Shown here piece after piece: positions 30,611 through 40,881 of a stretch of DNA of 64,000 nt. A model generated the notes under the pieces. The model ran no database searches and had not been told where the DNA came from. It saw only the letters and a list, made by a program, of their open reading frames with translations. The stretch comes from an uncultured Pelagibacteraceae bacterium (GTDB taxonomy: Bacteria; Pseudomonadota; Alphaproteobacteria; Pelagibacterales; Pelagibacteraceae): assembly GCA_902565935.1 (NCBI GenBank), contig CACFGT010000002.1:1-64000 (forward strand), given 5' to 3'. Each line of letters begins with the position of its first letter. Position 1 is the stretch's first letter. The translations under genes were made by a program, and so were the position numbers.

Positions 30611-31371
30611 GGTAGCTTTTTATCTTTAAATTTCTCAAGAAATTTTCTATCTCTTATTGTATCCATACACTTCCAAAATCCAGTATGTTTAAATGCTGCT
30701 AGTTGTTTTTTGTTAGCAATTTTCTCCATTGGTTTAGCTTCCCATCTTGTTTGATCATTTTTTATAAATTTAAAAATTTTATTACTTAATACAAAGAAGC
30801 CGCCATTGATAAAAATTTCTTTTATATCTGGTTTTTCAATAAATTTTTTAACAACATTTCTTTTTTTGAAATACACTACACCAAATCTTTCCTGAGGAAC
30901 TTGTATTTTTACAGCTGTTACAGTTGCTAACTTTTTGTTCATTAAATGAAATTTTGTTAAACTTGCAATATTTATATTAGATAAGCCATCGCCATAAGTC
31001 ATGTGAAAATATTTATCTTCTTCTACATATTTTCTAATTCTCTTTATTCTTCCACCCGTAAGTGATTTTTTTCCAGTATCAACTATTCTAATTGATAAAT
31101 CTCCATTCTTAATAAATGTATTATTTTTTTTATTAATTAAGATGTTTTTTCTAAATTTCTTTTTAAAGTGATTTCTAATTACTTCTCCTTTATAGCCTGT
31201 GCAAATTATAAAATTTGAATATCCAAATCTATGATAAATCTGCATAATATGTTCGATGATAGGTTTGCCGCACACATCGACCATAGGTTTTGGTTTTAAT
31301 TTAGTTAAAGTCCCAAGTCTTGTGCCATATCCACCAGCTAAAATCACTACCTTACAATTATTTTTATTCAT
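30601..31371 (-). CDS. rfbF: Glucose-1-phosphate cytidylyltransferase
   Basis: VVILAGGYGTRLGTLTKLKPKPMVDVCGKPIIEHIMQIY, YGDGLSNINI, NGGFFVLS, RWEAKPMEKIA, GFWKCMDTIRD. Confidence 0.92.
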   Translation of the reverse strand: MNKNNCKVVILAGGYGTRLGTLTKLKPKPMVDVCGKPIIEHIMQIYHRFGYSNFIICTGYKGEVIRNHFKKKFRKNILINKKNNTFIKNGDLSIRIVDTGKKSLTGGRIKRIRKYVEEDKYFHMTYGDGLSNINIASLTKFHLMNKKLATVTAVKIQVPQERFGVVYFKKRNVVKKFIEKPDIKEIFINGGFFVLSNKIFKFIKNDQTRWEAKPMEKIANKKQLAAFKHTGFWKCMDTIRDRKFLEKFKDKKLPWV

Positions 31372-31438
31372 TAAGTTGCTTACTTTTAAAATTCATTATT
31401 TCTTGATATATAAACTATATTGATTTATTCGTTTAAAT

Positions 31439-32692
31439 ATGAAGAAAAAATACTCTATTTTTAGCTTAATTAAAAATTCTTTATCTTACCATGAAAATTG
31501 GGAGAAAGCGTGGAAAGATCCTGAACCAAAAAAAGAATATGAAATTGTAATAATTGGAGGTGGAGGACACGGTCTAGCCACTGCTTATTATTTAGCAAAA
31601 AAACATGATTTAAAAAATATAGCTGTTGTTGAAAAGGGTTGGATCGGTGGAGGTAATACGGGTAGAAACACTACAATAATTAGATCTAATTATTTATGGG
31701 ATGCTAGCGCAGGTCTATATGATCATGCCTTAAAAATTTGGGAAGGACTTTCACAAGAATTAAATTACAATGTAATGTTTAGTCAAAGAGGAGTAATGAA
31801 TCTTGCACACAATCTTCAAGATGTCAGAGATTTAAAAAGAAGAACTCATGCAAATAGATTAAATGGTATTGATGCTGTTTATCTTAATACAGAACAAGTA
31901 AAGAAATTTTGTCCAATAATAAATACATCACCTGATATTCGTTATCCAGTTCTAGGTGGGACTCTTCAAAGAAGAGCTGGTACTGCACGTCACGATGCTG
32001 TTGCATGGGGTTACGCACGAGGAGCTGATGAAATGGGTGTAGATATCATACAAAATTGTGAGGTTAAAGGTATTAAAAGAAATGGTGATAGTATCGAAGG
32101 AATTGAAACTACTAAAGGTTTTATTAAAACTAACAAAATTGGTGTTGTAGCAGCTGGTCATTCAAGTGTAATTGCAAACATGGCAGGTTTAAGATTACCC
32201 TTAGAAAGTAAACCACTTCAAGCTTTAGTTTCAGAACCAGTAAAACCAATTATTGATACTGTTGTTATGTCAAATGCTGTTCACGCTTATGTGAGCCAAT
32301 CAGACAAAGGTGAACTTGTTATTGGTGCTGGTACAGATGATTATGTATCTTATTCACAAAAGGGTAGTCATGACATAGTAGAAGGTACTTTAAATGCTAT
32401 ATTAGAATTATACCCAATATTTAGTAGAATGAGAATGTTAAGACAATGGGGTGGAATTGTTGATATATGTCCTGATGCAAGTCCAATAATAAGTAAAACC
32501 TCTATTAAAGGTTTATATTTTAATTGCGGCTGGGGCACTGGAGGTTTTAAGGCAACACCTGGTTCAGGAGATTTATTTGCACATACAATTGCAAATGATG
32601 AGCCACACAAACTAAACGCTGCATTTAATCTAAATAGATTTGTTAGCGGTGATCTTGTGGATGAACATGGTGCAGCAGCAGTAGCACACTAA
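31439..32692 (+). CDS. soxB: Sarcosine oxidase beta subunit
   Basis: [68 protein letters not shown]. Confidence 0.95.
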   Translation: MKKKYSIFSLIKNSLSYHENWEKAWKDPEPKKEYEIVIIGGGGHGLATAYYLAKKHDLKNIAVVEKGWIGGGNTGRNTTIIRSNYLWDASAGLYDHALKIWEGLSQELNYNVMFSQRGVMNLAHNLQDVRDLKRRTHANRLNGIDAVYLNTEQVKKFCPIINTSPDIRYPVLGGTLQRRAGTARHDAVAWGYARGADEMGVDIIQNCEVKGIKRNGDSIEGIETTKGFIKTNKIGVVAAGHSSVIANMAGLRLPLESKPLQALVSEPVKPIIDTVVMSNAVHAYVSQSDKGELVIGAGTDDYVSYSQKGSHDIVEGTLNAILELYPIFSRMRMLRQWGGIVDICPDASPIISKTSIKGLYFNCGWGTGGFKATPGSGDLFAHTIANDEPHKLNAAFNLNRFVSGDLVDEHGAAAVAH

Positions 32693-32967
32693 TGTTCGTT
32701 ATTAATTGTCCTTACTGTGGTGAGAGAGAACAAAGTGAGTTTAAAGCAGGTGGTGAAGCTCACATAGTAAGACCAAAACAACCAACTGAATTAAGCGATG
32801 ATCAATGGGCAGAATATCTATTTATGAGAAAAAATATAAAAGGTATTCAATTTGAGAGGTGGGTACATACTCATGGATGTAGAAAATGGTTTAATGTAGT
32901 TAGAGATACATCTAATGATGTAATTACGGCAGTTTATAAAATGGGTGAAAAACCTCCAACTAAATAA
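32692..32967 (+). CDS. soxD: Sarcosine oxidase delta subunit
   Basis: [25 protein letters not shown]...WVHTHGCRKWFNVVRDT. Confidence 0.95.
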   Translation: MFVINCPYCGEREQSEFKAGGEAHIVRPKQPTELSDDQWAEYLFMRKNIKGIQFERWVHTHGCRKWFNVVRDTSNDVITAVYKMGEKPPTK

Positions 32968-32970
32968 ATA

Positions 32971-35900
32971 ATGAAAAAAAAATTAAGAGTAAAGACAAGC
33001 AAGTTTATTGATGAAACATATAAGATTTCATTTAGATTTAATGGAAAAACTTACTATGGATATAAGGGAGACACTTTAGCTTCTGCGCTTTTAGCAAACG
33101 ATGTTCATTTAGTAGGAAGAAGTTTTAAATATCATAGGCCTCGAGGAATAATGACAGCCGGATCAGAAGAACCAAATGCAATTGTTCAATTACATAAAAA
33201 TACTTCAAGAACAGAACCAAATGTAAGAGCTACTGAAATAGAAATCTATGAAGGACTAGAGGCCTCAAGTCAAAATTGTTGGCCAAGTGTAAATTTTGAT
33301 ATTGGTGGTATAAACAATTTTTTAAGTCCATTATTGCCTGCAGGTTTTTATTATAAAACTTTTATGTGGCCAGCTAGCTTTTGGGAAAAATATGAATATT
33401 TTATTAGAAAGTCTGCTGGATTAGGTAAATCTCCAACGGAACCTGATCCTGATATTTATGAGCATAAATATATTCATTGCGATGTATTAGTTGTTGGAGC
33501 AGGTATTTCTGGAATTATGGCTGCAAAAACTGCTGCCAAAAATGGGTTTAAAACTCTTCTAGTTGATGAAAAACCCTATTTAGGAGGTTCGACAATTTAT
33601 CAAAATTCTGAACAATTTAAGATCAATAATCAAATCTCAAGTTCATGGTTGGAAAAAGAAATTAATGAAATAAAAAAAATTAAAAATTTAGAAATTAAAA
33701 TAAGAACAAGTGTAGCTGCATATCATGGCTATAACTTTCTATTGGCAAGAGAAAATCTAACTGACCACATACCTTTAGAACAAAGAAACAATAAAACTCG
33801 TCACAGATTACTCAAAATAAGAGCTAAAAAAGTAATAACTGCAACTGGATCTTTAGAAAGACCACTCATTTTTGATAATAATGATCGTCCTGGTATTCTA
33901 CTGTCTTCAGCTATTGAAAGATATGCAAATTTATATGGTGTTGCATGTGGAGAAAAAAACGTTCTCTTTACAAATAATGATAGTGCATATGAAACAGCCA
34001 TTAGTTTATATCAAAAAGGAATTAATATAGAGGCTATTATTGATAATAGAGAAGAAACTGACTCAAAATTAATTAAAGAGACTGAAAAAAATAATATCAA
34101 AGTCTACAAGGGATATACAGTAGTGGATACCTATGGATACAAAAGGATTAATAAAGTTTCAATAATGCAACTATCTAAAGATGGTCAAAAAACGATAGGT
34201 TCAAAAATATCTATTTCATGTGATTGTCTTGGTATTTCTGGTGGATGGACACCAGCTGTACATCTTTTTACACAATCTGGTGGAAAATTAAAATTCAGAA
34301 ATGAAGATCATGTTTTTATACCAAATATATATTCATCAGATCAAATTAGTATAGGTTCATGTAATGGAGATTTTACTTTAGATGAGATATCATCAACTGT
34401 TCCTAAAACTCTAAAAGAATTTTTAAATTTAAAAAAAATAGATTATGAAGATTTAGAAATTAAATCTTCTTTTAATAAATCAAAGAGAAATATTTGGTTA
34501 CTTCCATCTGACAAAATTATTGGAAAAACAAAACCTTTTGTAGATTATCAAAATGATGCAACAGCCAAAGATATTAAATTAGCTTTAAGAGAAGGTTTCA
34601 GATCAATCGAACATGTAAAAAGATACACAACAACAGGTATGGGAACTGATCAAGGTAAACTTGGTAATATGCATGCATTAGGAATTATTTCTGAAACTGC
34701 TGGATCTAAAATGGGTGAACTTGGTACTACAACTTTTAGACCACCCTACACTCCTCTTACTTTTGGAACAATAGTTGGTAGAAATGTTGGTGAGTATTTT
34801 GATGTATTCAGAAAAACACCAATTCATGGGTGGCACGTTGAAAATAAAGCTGAATTCGAAAACGTCGGTCAATGGAAGAGAGCTTGGTATTATCCAAAAA
34901 ATGGTGAAAATATGCACGATGCGGTTCAGAGAGAAAGTAAAGCGGCTAGAGACAGTGCAGGTATTTTAGATGCATCTACATTAGGTAAAATTGATATTCA
35001 AGGCACTGATGCCTCTGAATTTTTAAACAGAGTTTATACAAATGCTTGGTCAAAACTAGCAATTGGAAAATGTCGATACGGGTTAATGCTAAATGAAGAT
35101 GGTATGGTTTATGATGATGGTGTTACAACAAGATTAGATGAAAACCATTATATTATGACCACTACTACCGGTGGAGCTGCAACGGTTTTAGGAAAACTAG
35201 AGGATTATTTACAAACTGAATGGCCTGAATTAGATGTTTATTTAACGTCTGTAACTGACCATTATGCAACAGTAAGTGTTTGTGGACCTAATAGTAAGAA
35301 AATTGTATCTCAAGTAATTCCTGATCTTGATTTTTCTGATGAGAATTTTCCACATATGTCTTTTAAGAATGCGAAAATTGGTAGCATTAAATGCAGAGTA
35401 ATGAGGATTAGTTTTACAGGTGAACATAGCTATGAAATAAACATTCAAGCTAATTTTGGTAAATCAGTATGGGAAAAATGTATGGAAGCAGGAAAAGAGT
35501 TTAATATCACACCATATGGTACTGAGACAATGCATTTATTAAGAGCTGAAAAAGGATTTATCATTGTTGGTCAAGATACTGATGCAACTATGACTCCTAT
35601 AGATTTACAAATGGATTGGATAGTTAGTAAAAAGAAATATGATTTTATAGGAAAAAGATCTTTATATAGATCTGATACAATAAGAGAAGACAGAAAACAA
35701 TTGGTTGGTCTACTTACAGAAAATCCAGACGAAGTTTTAGAAGAAGGTGCACAGATAGTAGCTGATATCAAAAAATCCCCAGTTGAAATGTTAGGACATG
35801 TAACTTCAAGTTATTATAGTCCAAATTTGAAAAAATCTATAGCTCTTGGGGTTGTAAGAGGAGGAAAAAATATGATGGGTCAAAAATTAATTATTCCTAT

Positions 35901-35976
35901 GGAAAATAAACAAATTAATGTAACCGTTGCAGACCCAGTTTTTTTTGACAAAGAGAATAAAAGATTAAATGCTTAA
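32971..35976 (+). CDS. soxA: Sarcosine oxidase alpha subunit
   Basis: 1001 aa; FRFNGKTYYGYKGDTLASALLANDVHLVGRSFKYHRPRGIMTAGSEEPNA; FAD domain; C-terminal GcvT-like domain. Confidence 0.96.
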   Translation: MKKKLRVKTSKFIDETYKISFRFNGKTYYGYKGDTLASALLANDVHLVGRSFKYHRPRGIMTAGSEEPNAIVQLHKNTSRTEPNVRATEIEIYEGLEASSQNCWPSVNFDIGGINNFLSPLLPAGFYYKTFMWPASFWEKYEYFIRKSAGLGKSPTEPDPDIYEHKYIHCDVLVVGAGISGIMAAKTAAKNGFKTLLVDEKPYLGGSTIYQNSEQFKINNQISSSWLEKEINEIKKIKNLEIKIRTSVAAYHGYNFLLARENLTDHIPLEQRNNKTRHRLLKIRAKKVITATGSLERPLIFDNNDRPGILLSSAIERYANLYGVACGEKNVLFTNNDSAYETAISLYQKGINIEAIIDNREETDSKLIKETEKNNIKVYKGYTVVDTYGYKRINKVSIMQLSKDGQKTIGSKISISCDCLGISGGWTPAVHLFTQSGGKLKFRNEDHVFIPNIYSSDQISIGSCNGDFTLDEISSTVPKTLKEFLNLKKIDYEDLEIKSSFNKSKRNIWLLPSDKIIGKTKPFVDYQNDATAKDIKLALREGFRSIEHVKRYTTTGMGTDQGKLGNMHALGIISETAGSKMGELGTTTFRPPYTPLTFGTIVGRNVGEYFDVFRKTPIHGWHVENKAEFENVGQWKRAWYYPKNGENMHDAVQRESKAARDSAGILDASTLGKIDIQGTDASEFLNRVYTNAWSKLAIGKCRYGLMLNEDGMVYDDGVTTRLDENHYIMTTTTGGAATVLGKLEDYLQTEWPELDVYLTSVTDHYATVSVCGPNSKKIVSQVIPDLDFSDENFPHMSFKNAKIGSIKCRVMRISFTGEHSYEINIQANFGKSVWEKCMEAGKEFNITPYGTETMHLLRAEKGFIIVGQDTDATMTPIDLQMDWIVSKKKYDFIGKRSLYRSDTIREDRKQLVGLLTENPDEVLEEGAQIVADIKKSPVEMLGHVTSSYYSPNLKKSIALGVVRGGKNMMGQKLIIPMENKQINVTVADPVFFDKENKRLNA

Positions 35977-36532
35977 TTACTCAAATACAATAACTGATGA
36001 AAAATCTTATTCAGGTTTACAAATGAAAGAAATTAAACCTGTTATGAAATTAATTATTAGAGGTAAAAAAAGAGAATTTTTATCTGCAATTGGTAAATCA
36101 TTAAATTTATTACTACCTACAGAAGCTAATACATCATCAAGAAGTGAAAAATTAACTGCTCTTTGGCTTAGTCCAGATGAATGGATGATTTACTCTAATG
36201 AAACATTAAACTCTGAAAGTAATGACTATGAAACTGAAAATTTATTAAGTAAGAATATTTCTAAAACAAATTTAGGAGCTGTGACAGATGTTACTGATCA
36301 ATTTGTTCTTATAAATATTAAAGGTGACAAAATCTTTGACTTATTCGAGACCGGATCTCCTTTTAATTTTAATGATTTTAGAGACAAAAAAGGCTCTGTT
36401 GCTCAAACGATTCTCGCTAAAATTGATGTTATTATTCATAATCAAAATCAAAATGAAGTAAATCTTTTTGTAAGACGTTCCTTTTCACAACATTTGTTTT
36501 CGTGGATAAATGATAGTGCGTCAAGATTATAG
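35969..36532 (+). CDS. soxG: Sarcosine oxidase gamma subunit
   Basis: [43 protein letters not shown]; last gene of soxBDAG. Confidence 0.9.
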   Translation: MLNYSNTITDEKSYSGLQMKEIKPVMKLIIRGKKREFLSAIGKSLNLLLPTEANTSSRSEKLTALWLSPDEWMIYSNETLNSESNDYETENLLSKNISKTNLGAVTDVTDQFVLINIKGDKIFDLFETGSPFNFNDFRDKKGSVAQTILAKIDVIIHNQNQNEVNLFVRRSFSQHLFSWINDSASRL

Positions 36533-36567
36533 TTTCATTTATTTTTTCAAATAAGTTACTAAATAGA

Positions 36568-37335
36568 ATGAAAAAATTATTTCTTATAACATTATTTGCT
36601 CTTTTACCCTTTTCCTTAAACGCAGAGTCTAATTTAGACAAAATTTTATCATCAGGAGTTTTAAAAGTTGGAACAACTGGTGATTGGGATCCTATGACAA
36701 TGAAAGATCCAGCGACAAATAAATATAAAGGTTTTGATATAGATGTAATGAATGAACTTGCAAAAGATATGGGTGTCAAAATAGAGTTTGTACCTGCTGA
36801 ATGGAAAACAATTGTTTCAGGTATAACATCTGAAAGATATGATATTTCAACAAGTGTAACAAAAACTCCAAAAAGAGCTGAGGTAGCAGGTTTTACAGAT
36901 ACATATTATAAATATGGAACTGTTCCACTAGTACTTAAGAAAAATTTAAAAAAATTCTCAACATGGGACTCTTTGAATAACTCAAATGTAACAATTGCTA
37001 CTACTCTTGGTACATCTCAAGAGGAAAAAGCAAAAGAATTTTTTCCTAAATCAAAACTAAATTCGGTTGAAGCTCCTGCTAGAGATTTTCAGGAAGTTTT
37101 AGCTGGAAGAGCTGACGGAAATATAACTAGTTCAACAGAAGCTAATAAATTAGTAATCAAATACCCACAATTAGCAATTGTTCCTGATGGAGAAAAAAAT
37201 CCAGCATTCTTAGCTATGATGGTTCCAAAAGGTGATAACAAATGGAACAGTTACGTTAATGATTGGATAAAAAAGAAAAAGTCATCAGGCTTTTTCACTA
37301 AGTTACTAGCTAAATATAATTTAAAAAGCTTATAA
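36568..37335 (+). CDS. Amino-acid ABC transporter substrate-binding protein (SBP family 3)
   Basis: Signal peptide; [46 protein letters not shown]. Confidence 0.85.
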   Translation: MKKLFLITLFALLPFSLNAESNLDKILSSGVLKVGTTGDWDPMTMKDPATNKYKGFDIDVMNELAKDMGVKIEFVPAEWKTIVSGITSERYDISTSVTKTPKRAEVAGFTDTYYKYGTVPLVLKKNLKKFSTWDSLNNSNVTIATTLGTSQEEKAKEFFPKSKLNSVEAPARDFQEVLAGRADGNITSSTEANKLVIKYPQLAIVPDGEKNPAFLAMMVPKGDNKWNSYVNDWIKKKKSSGFFTKLLAKYNLKSL

Positions 37336-37375
37336 TCAATTAGTAATTAATTTTTAATTCTTTATAACATTAAAA

Positions 37376-38107
37376 GTGAGAAATTTATTTTTTTTACTTT
37401 TAGTTTTACCTTTGACCTCATGTGGCGAGAGTGAACTTAATTGGTTAATATTATCTCCTAATAATATGGAGGGATTAACTAATTTAAAATTTTTATTAAG
37501 TGGTTTAACAACAACTATTTTTATCTCTGTAGTTTCAATAATCATTTCTATCTTTTTAGGTTTAGTAATTGCAATTCCCTCTTTAGCTAAGAATAAATTT
37601 CTAACCTATCTAAACATAGCTTATGTGGAAATAATAAGAGCAATACCTTTATTAGTTCTGATTTTATGGATTTATTATGGTTTACCAATTATGACAGGTA
37701 TAAGTTTTAGTCCATTTGTCTCTGGTATCATTGCTTTATCAATTAGTGAAAGTGCTTTTCAAGCTGAAATTTTTAGAGCAGGTATTAATTCAATTAAAAA
37801 GTCTCAATGGGAGGCAGGAAGCTCTTTGGGATTAAATTTTTTTAGAAAATTAAAATTAGTTATTCTTCCTCAGGCAATAAAGAATATTTTACCAGCCATA
37901 GGAAATCAATTTGTTTATGTATTAAAAATGTCTTCCTTGGTATCAATTATTGGTATTGGTGATTTAACCAGAAAAGCTAATGAATTAGTTGTCACAACTT
38001 ACCGACCATTAGAAATTTATACATTTTTAATTTTAGAATATTTAGTTTTGATATTAATAGTTTCTTATTTAGTCAGGAAATTGGAAAAAAAACTACAGAA
38101 AGATTAA
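37376..38107 (+). CDS. Amino-acid ABC transporter permease (HisM/GlnP-type) with lipobox-like N-terminus
   Basis: GTG start; ALSISESAFQAEIFRAGINSIKKSQWEAGSSLGLNFFRKLKLVILPQAIKNILPAIGNQFV EAA-type loop. Confidence 0.88.
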   Translation: MRNLFFLLLVLPLTSCGESELNWLILSPNNMEGLTNLKFLLSGLTTTIFISVVSIIISIFLGLVIAIPSLAKNKFLTYLNIAYVEIIRAIPLLVLILWIYYGLPIMTGISFSPFVSGIIALSISESAFQAEIFRAGINSIKKSQWEAGSSLGLNFFRKLKLVILPQAIKNILPAIGNQFVYVLKMSSLVSIIGIGDLTRKANELVVTTYRPLEIYTFLILEYLVLILIVSYLVRKLEKKLQKD

Positions 38108-38631
38108 TTATTTTTTCTATAATCCCAGGGCATCATAAAGGTGCCAGACCATAAACCTAGCTTTTCTTTTTTAGCAAAAACTTCTTGGGAAACAAATTTT
38201 TTAGAATATTTTCTATATGCAACTGCATAACCATTTCTAACCATCCAGGCATTTATATTAGTTTTATCCTTAAAACATTCAGCAATATATCTTTTATATC
38301 TATCTTTGTTGCTCCATTTGCAAATTAACAATTTATTATTTATCTTTTTTTTCAACTTATCAGTAGAAATCTGCCCACATGGATAGTCCTTACTTAAAGA
38401 TATAAAGGATATGGTTAACCACGGTTTTCTACATTGTTGTTTTTTTTCTGGAGCATCAATTCCAAAAAAACGTATCTTTTTTCCTTCTATTCGAATTGTG
38501 TCTCCATCGGTAACTTTGGCTATACCAGAAATTATCTTAATCTCTTCTGATTTAACATCATTATAAGTTAAGAAAAAAAATATAAGACAAATGCTAATAC
38601 GTAAAAAGAGTTTTATTTTGTTTAAAAACAT
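38104..38631 (-). CDS. Secreted thermonuclease-like (SNase) nuclease
   Basis: Signal peptide; AKVTDGDTIRIEGKKIRFFGIDAPEKKQQC; NINAWMVRNGYAVAYRKYS; EKLGLWSGTFMMPWDYR. Confidence 0.85.
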   Translation of the reverse strand: MFLNKIKLFLRISICLIFFFLTYNDVKSEEIKIISGIAKVTDGDTIRIEGKKIRFFGIDAPEKKQQCRKPWLTISFISLSKDYPCGQISTDKLKKKINNKLLICKWSNKDRYKRYIAECFKDKTNINAWMVRNGYAVAYRKYSKKFVSQEVFAKKEKLGLWSGTFMMPWDYRKNN

Positions 38632-39964
38632 TATTCAAAAAATAACCAATAAATATTAAAACAGCAATTCCCATTGCCCAATTTGTAGCCATTATCGTAT
38701 AAAATATATCTTCATAGCCGCCACCCCTGATATTTATTACATACCAAAGGCTTAAAAAAGGAAATGCGGTTAATCTTAATATACTTAAGTATAAACTATA
38801 AAGAGGCTTCTTAACTGCCTGAAATACTGCAGTAGTGATAAAAAAAACTGGGTAAATTGGTCCAATTAATGCTGCAACTTTTAAATAAATAGCTCCACTC
38901 ACAACTGCTTGTTGATTGTCAGTAAATAAAGAAACAAAAAATTCTGCACCAAAAAATATTATTATTCCAGCAATTGTCATAAAAGAAGAGCCAAATAATA
39001 AAGCTTTTGTATAAAGTTCTCTAATCCTATCATAAGCTCTAGCACCAAAATTTTGTCCACCAATAGAAAGAACGGCTGTATTTAATCCGATAACAGGAAG
39101 TAAAAAAACTTGCTCTACTCTTAATGCAGCACCATAACCAGCGGTAGCTAGATCACCAAACTGCCCAATAAAATATAAAATATTAAATATACCTACTCCA
39201 ATAAATAACATACTAAACATAACGGGGACAGCTTGTGTTGTTAGCGGTTTTAAATATTCAAACTTTGGAACGAAGCATTGCAATTTTAGATATTCTTTTA
39301 TCTTACAATTATTGACTTTGTAAGCTAGATAGATTGTTCCAATTAACTGTGAAATCACTGTTGCTATTGCAAGTCCTGCTATACCAAATCCAGGAATAAA
39401 ACCATATCCCCATATAAAAAGAGGGTTTAAAAAAATGTTCAGAAAAAAACTAAATATTAAAACATTTCTATAACTTCTTGTGTCACCTTGAGCATTAAGA
39501 GTTCCATTTAAAGAAATTTGTATCAATACAATAAAAGTTCCATAAAAAATTATATCTAAATACTCTCTTGTTAATGCTATACCAGCAGCATCAGATCCCA
39601 TAACACCTAATAAATAATTTGAAGCATTTAATCCAAATAAAGTTACAAATATTGATACTGTTAAAGCGAAAATCAGTGACTGAGCTATATACATAGATGC
39701 AACTCTTACTTTTTTTTCACCAATTGAATTTCCAATCAAAGCATTTGTTGCAGCACCTAAACCAACGCCAACTGCAATTATTGTAAAATAAATAGGAAAT
39801 GATTTTGCTATTGCTCCTATAGCTTCTGCAGAAATTCTACCAGCAAACCAAGTATCAACTAAATTATAAAAAGTTTGAAACAATGAGCCTACACTTGCGG
39901 GTATCGTGACTTTTCTTAATAGAGTCCAAATTGGATCTTTAGTTAATTTGATTGATTTAGACAA
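38594..39964 (-). CDS. MATE family efflux transporter
   Basis: KVTIPASVGSLFQTFYNLVDTWFAGRISAEAIGAIAKSFPIYF; 12-TM pattern. Confidence 0.88.
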   Translation of the reverse strand: MSKSIKLTKDPIWTLLRKVTIPASVGSLFQTFYNLVDTWFAGRISAEAIGAIAKSFPIYFTIIAVGVGLGAATNALIGNSIGEKKVRVASMYIAQSLIFALTVSIFVTLFGLNASNYLLGVMGSDAAGIALTREYLDIIFYGTFIVLIQISLNGTLNAQGDTRSYRNVLIFSFFLNIFLNPLFIWGYGFIPGFGIAGLAIATVISQLIGTIYLAYKVNNCKIKEYLKLQCFVPKFEYLKPLTTQAVPVMFSMLFIGVGIFNILYFIGQFGDLATAGYGAALRVEQVFLLPVIGLNTAVLSIGGQNFGARAYDRIRELYTKALLFGSSFMTIAGIIIFFGAEFFVSLFTDNQQAVVSGAIYLKVAALIGPIYPVFFITTAVFQAVKKPLYSLYLSILRLTAFPFLSLWYVINIRGGGYEDIFYTIMATNWAMGIAVLIFIGYFLNNVFKQNKTLFTY

Positions 39965-39972
39965 AATTATCC

Positions 39973-40881
39973 TTATTTAAATTCTTTTTGAAAAATATGC
40001 TTTTTTCCAGATTGTTTTGCTTTGTATATCTGACTTTGTCTCATTCTAAAACGTGATTTTTGAGTTTCTGTTGATTTATCATAACAATTTGGACAAGAAA
40101 CACCTTCCTCATACTTGTTTGATCTTTTATCTTTTGAAGATATAGGTACTCTACATCCACTACACATGGAATAAGAACCTAACTTTAGTCCATGTCTTAG
40201 ACTAATTCTATTATCAAATACAAAACACTCACCTTTCCACAAACTTTCATTTTTCTTTATCTTATTTAGATAATTTAAAATTCCACCATTTAGTTGATAA
40301 ATATTCTTAAATCCTTTCTTCTTTAGATAAACAGAAGTTTTTTCACAACGTATTCCACCAGTACAAAACATTGCTACTGGTTTATCTTTCTTCAGTTTAT
40401 TTAAATACTTAGGAAAATCTCTAAAATTAGTTACATTTGGATTTACTGATCTTTTAAAAGTTCCAACCTTATATTCAAAAGATTTTCTAGCATCAATTAT
40501 CTGAGTTTCTTTATTCTTAATTAGTTTATTCCAATCTTTTGGGTCTAAATGATATTTCATATTTCTCTCTTTAGGATTTATAGTTAAATTCATTGGTACG
40601 ATTTCTTTTTTAATCTTAACTTTAGGTTTATGAAAAGGATGAAATTTAGATTTAGATTCATTGCTACTATCGAATTGTTTAAATGAGAATAAAGATTTAA
40701 GTTTTTTAGTAGTTTTATTAATATCTTTGATGCTACCAGAAATGGTGCCATTTAATCCTTCTTTAGCAATGATTAAGGTTCCTCTAATATGATTTAAAAT
40801 AAAGAACTTTTGCAAAATAACTTTATTTTTTTTTAAAGATTTAACCTGTACGAATTTATAAAATCCAAAAACTTTAAACAT
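39973..40881 (-). CDS. trhO: Rhodanese-domain tRNA uridine hydroxylase TrhO/YceA family
   Basis: RGTLIIAKEGLNGTISGS, MFCTGGIRCEKTSVYLKKKGF, CSGCRVP...VSCPNCYD. Confidence 0.88.
   Translation of the reverse strand: MFKVFGFYKFVQVKSLKKNKVILQKFFILNHIRGTLIIAKEGLNGTISGSIKDINKTTKKLKSLFSFKQFDSSNESKSKFHPFHKPKVKIKKEIVPMNLTINPKERNMKYHLDPKDWNKLIKNKETQIIDARKSFEYKVGTFKRSVNPNVTNFRDFPKYLNKLKKDKPVAMFCTGGIRCEKTSVYLKKKGFKNIYQLNGGILNYLNKIKKNESLWKGECFVFDNRISLRHGLKLGSYSMCSGCRVPISSKDKRSNKYEEGVSCPNCYDKSTETQKSRFRMRQSQIYKAKQSGKKHIFQKEFK

Noticed and set aside
24654-31371. Glycan cassette as an integrase-mediated tRNA island
   Set aside because: No integrase seen, no copy of the tRNA 3' end noticed at the far edge, and the cassette lies on the tRNA 5' side, opposite to usual tRNA-3'-end integration.
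37270-37300. AAAAAG...CTTTTT hairpin as a transcription terminator
   Set aside because: Lies inside the substrate-binding-protein coding sequence, has no GC-rich stem and no following U-tract role.
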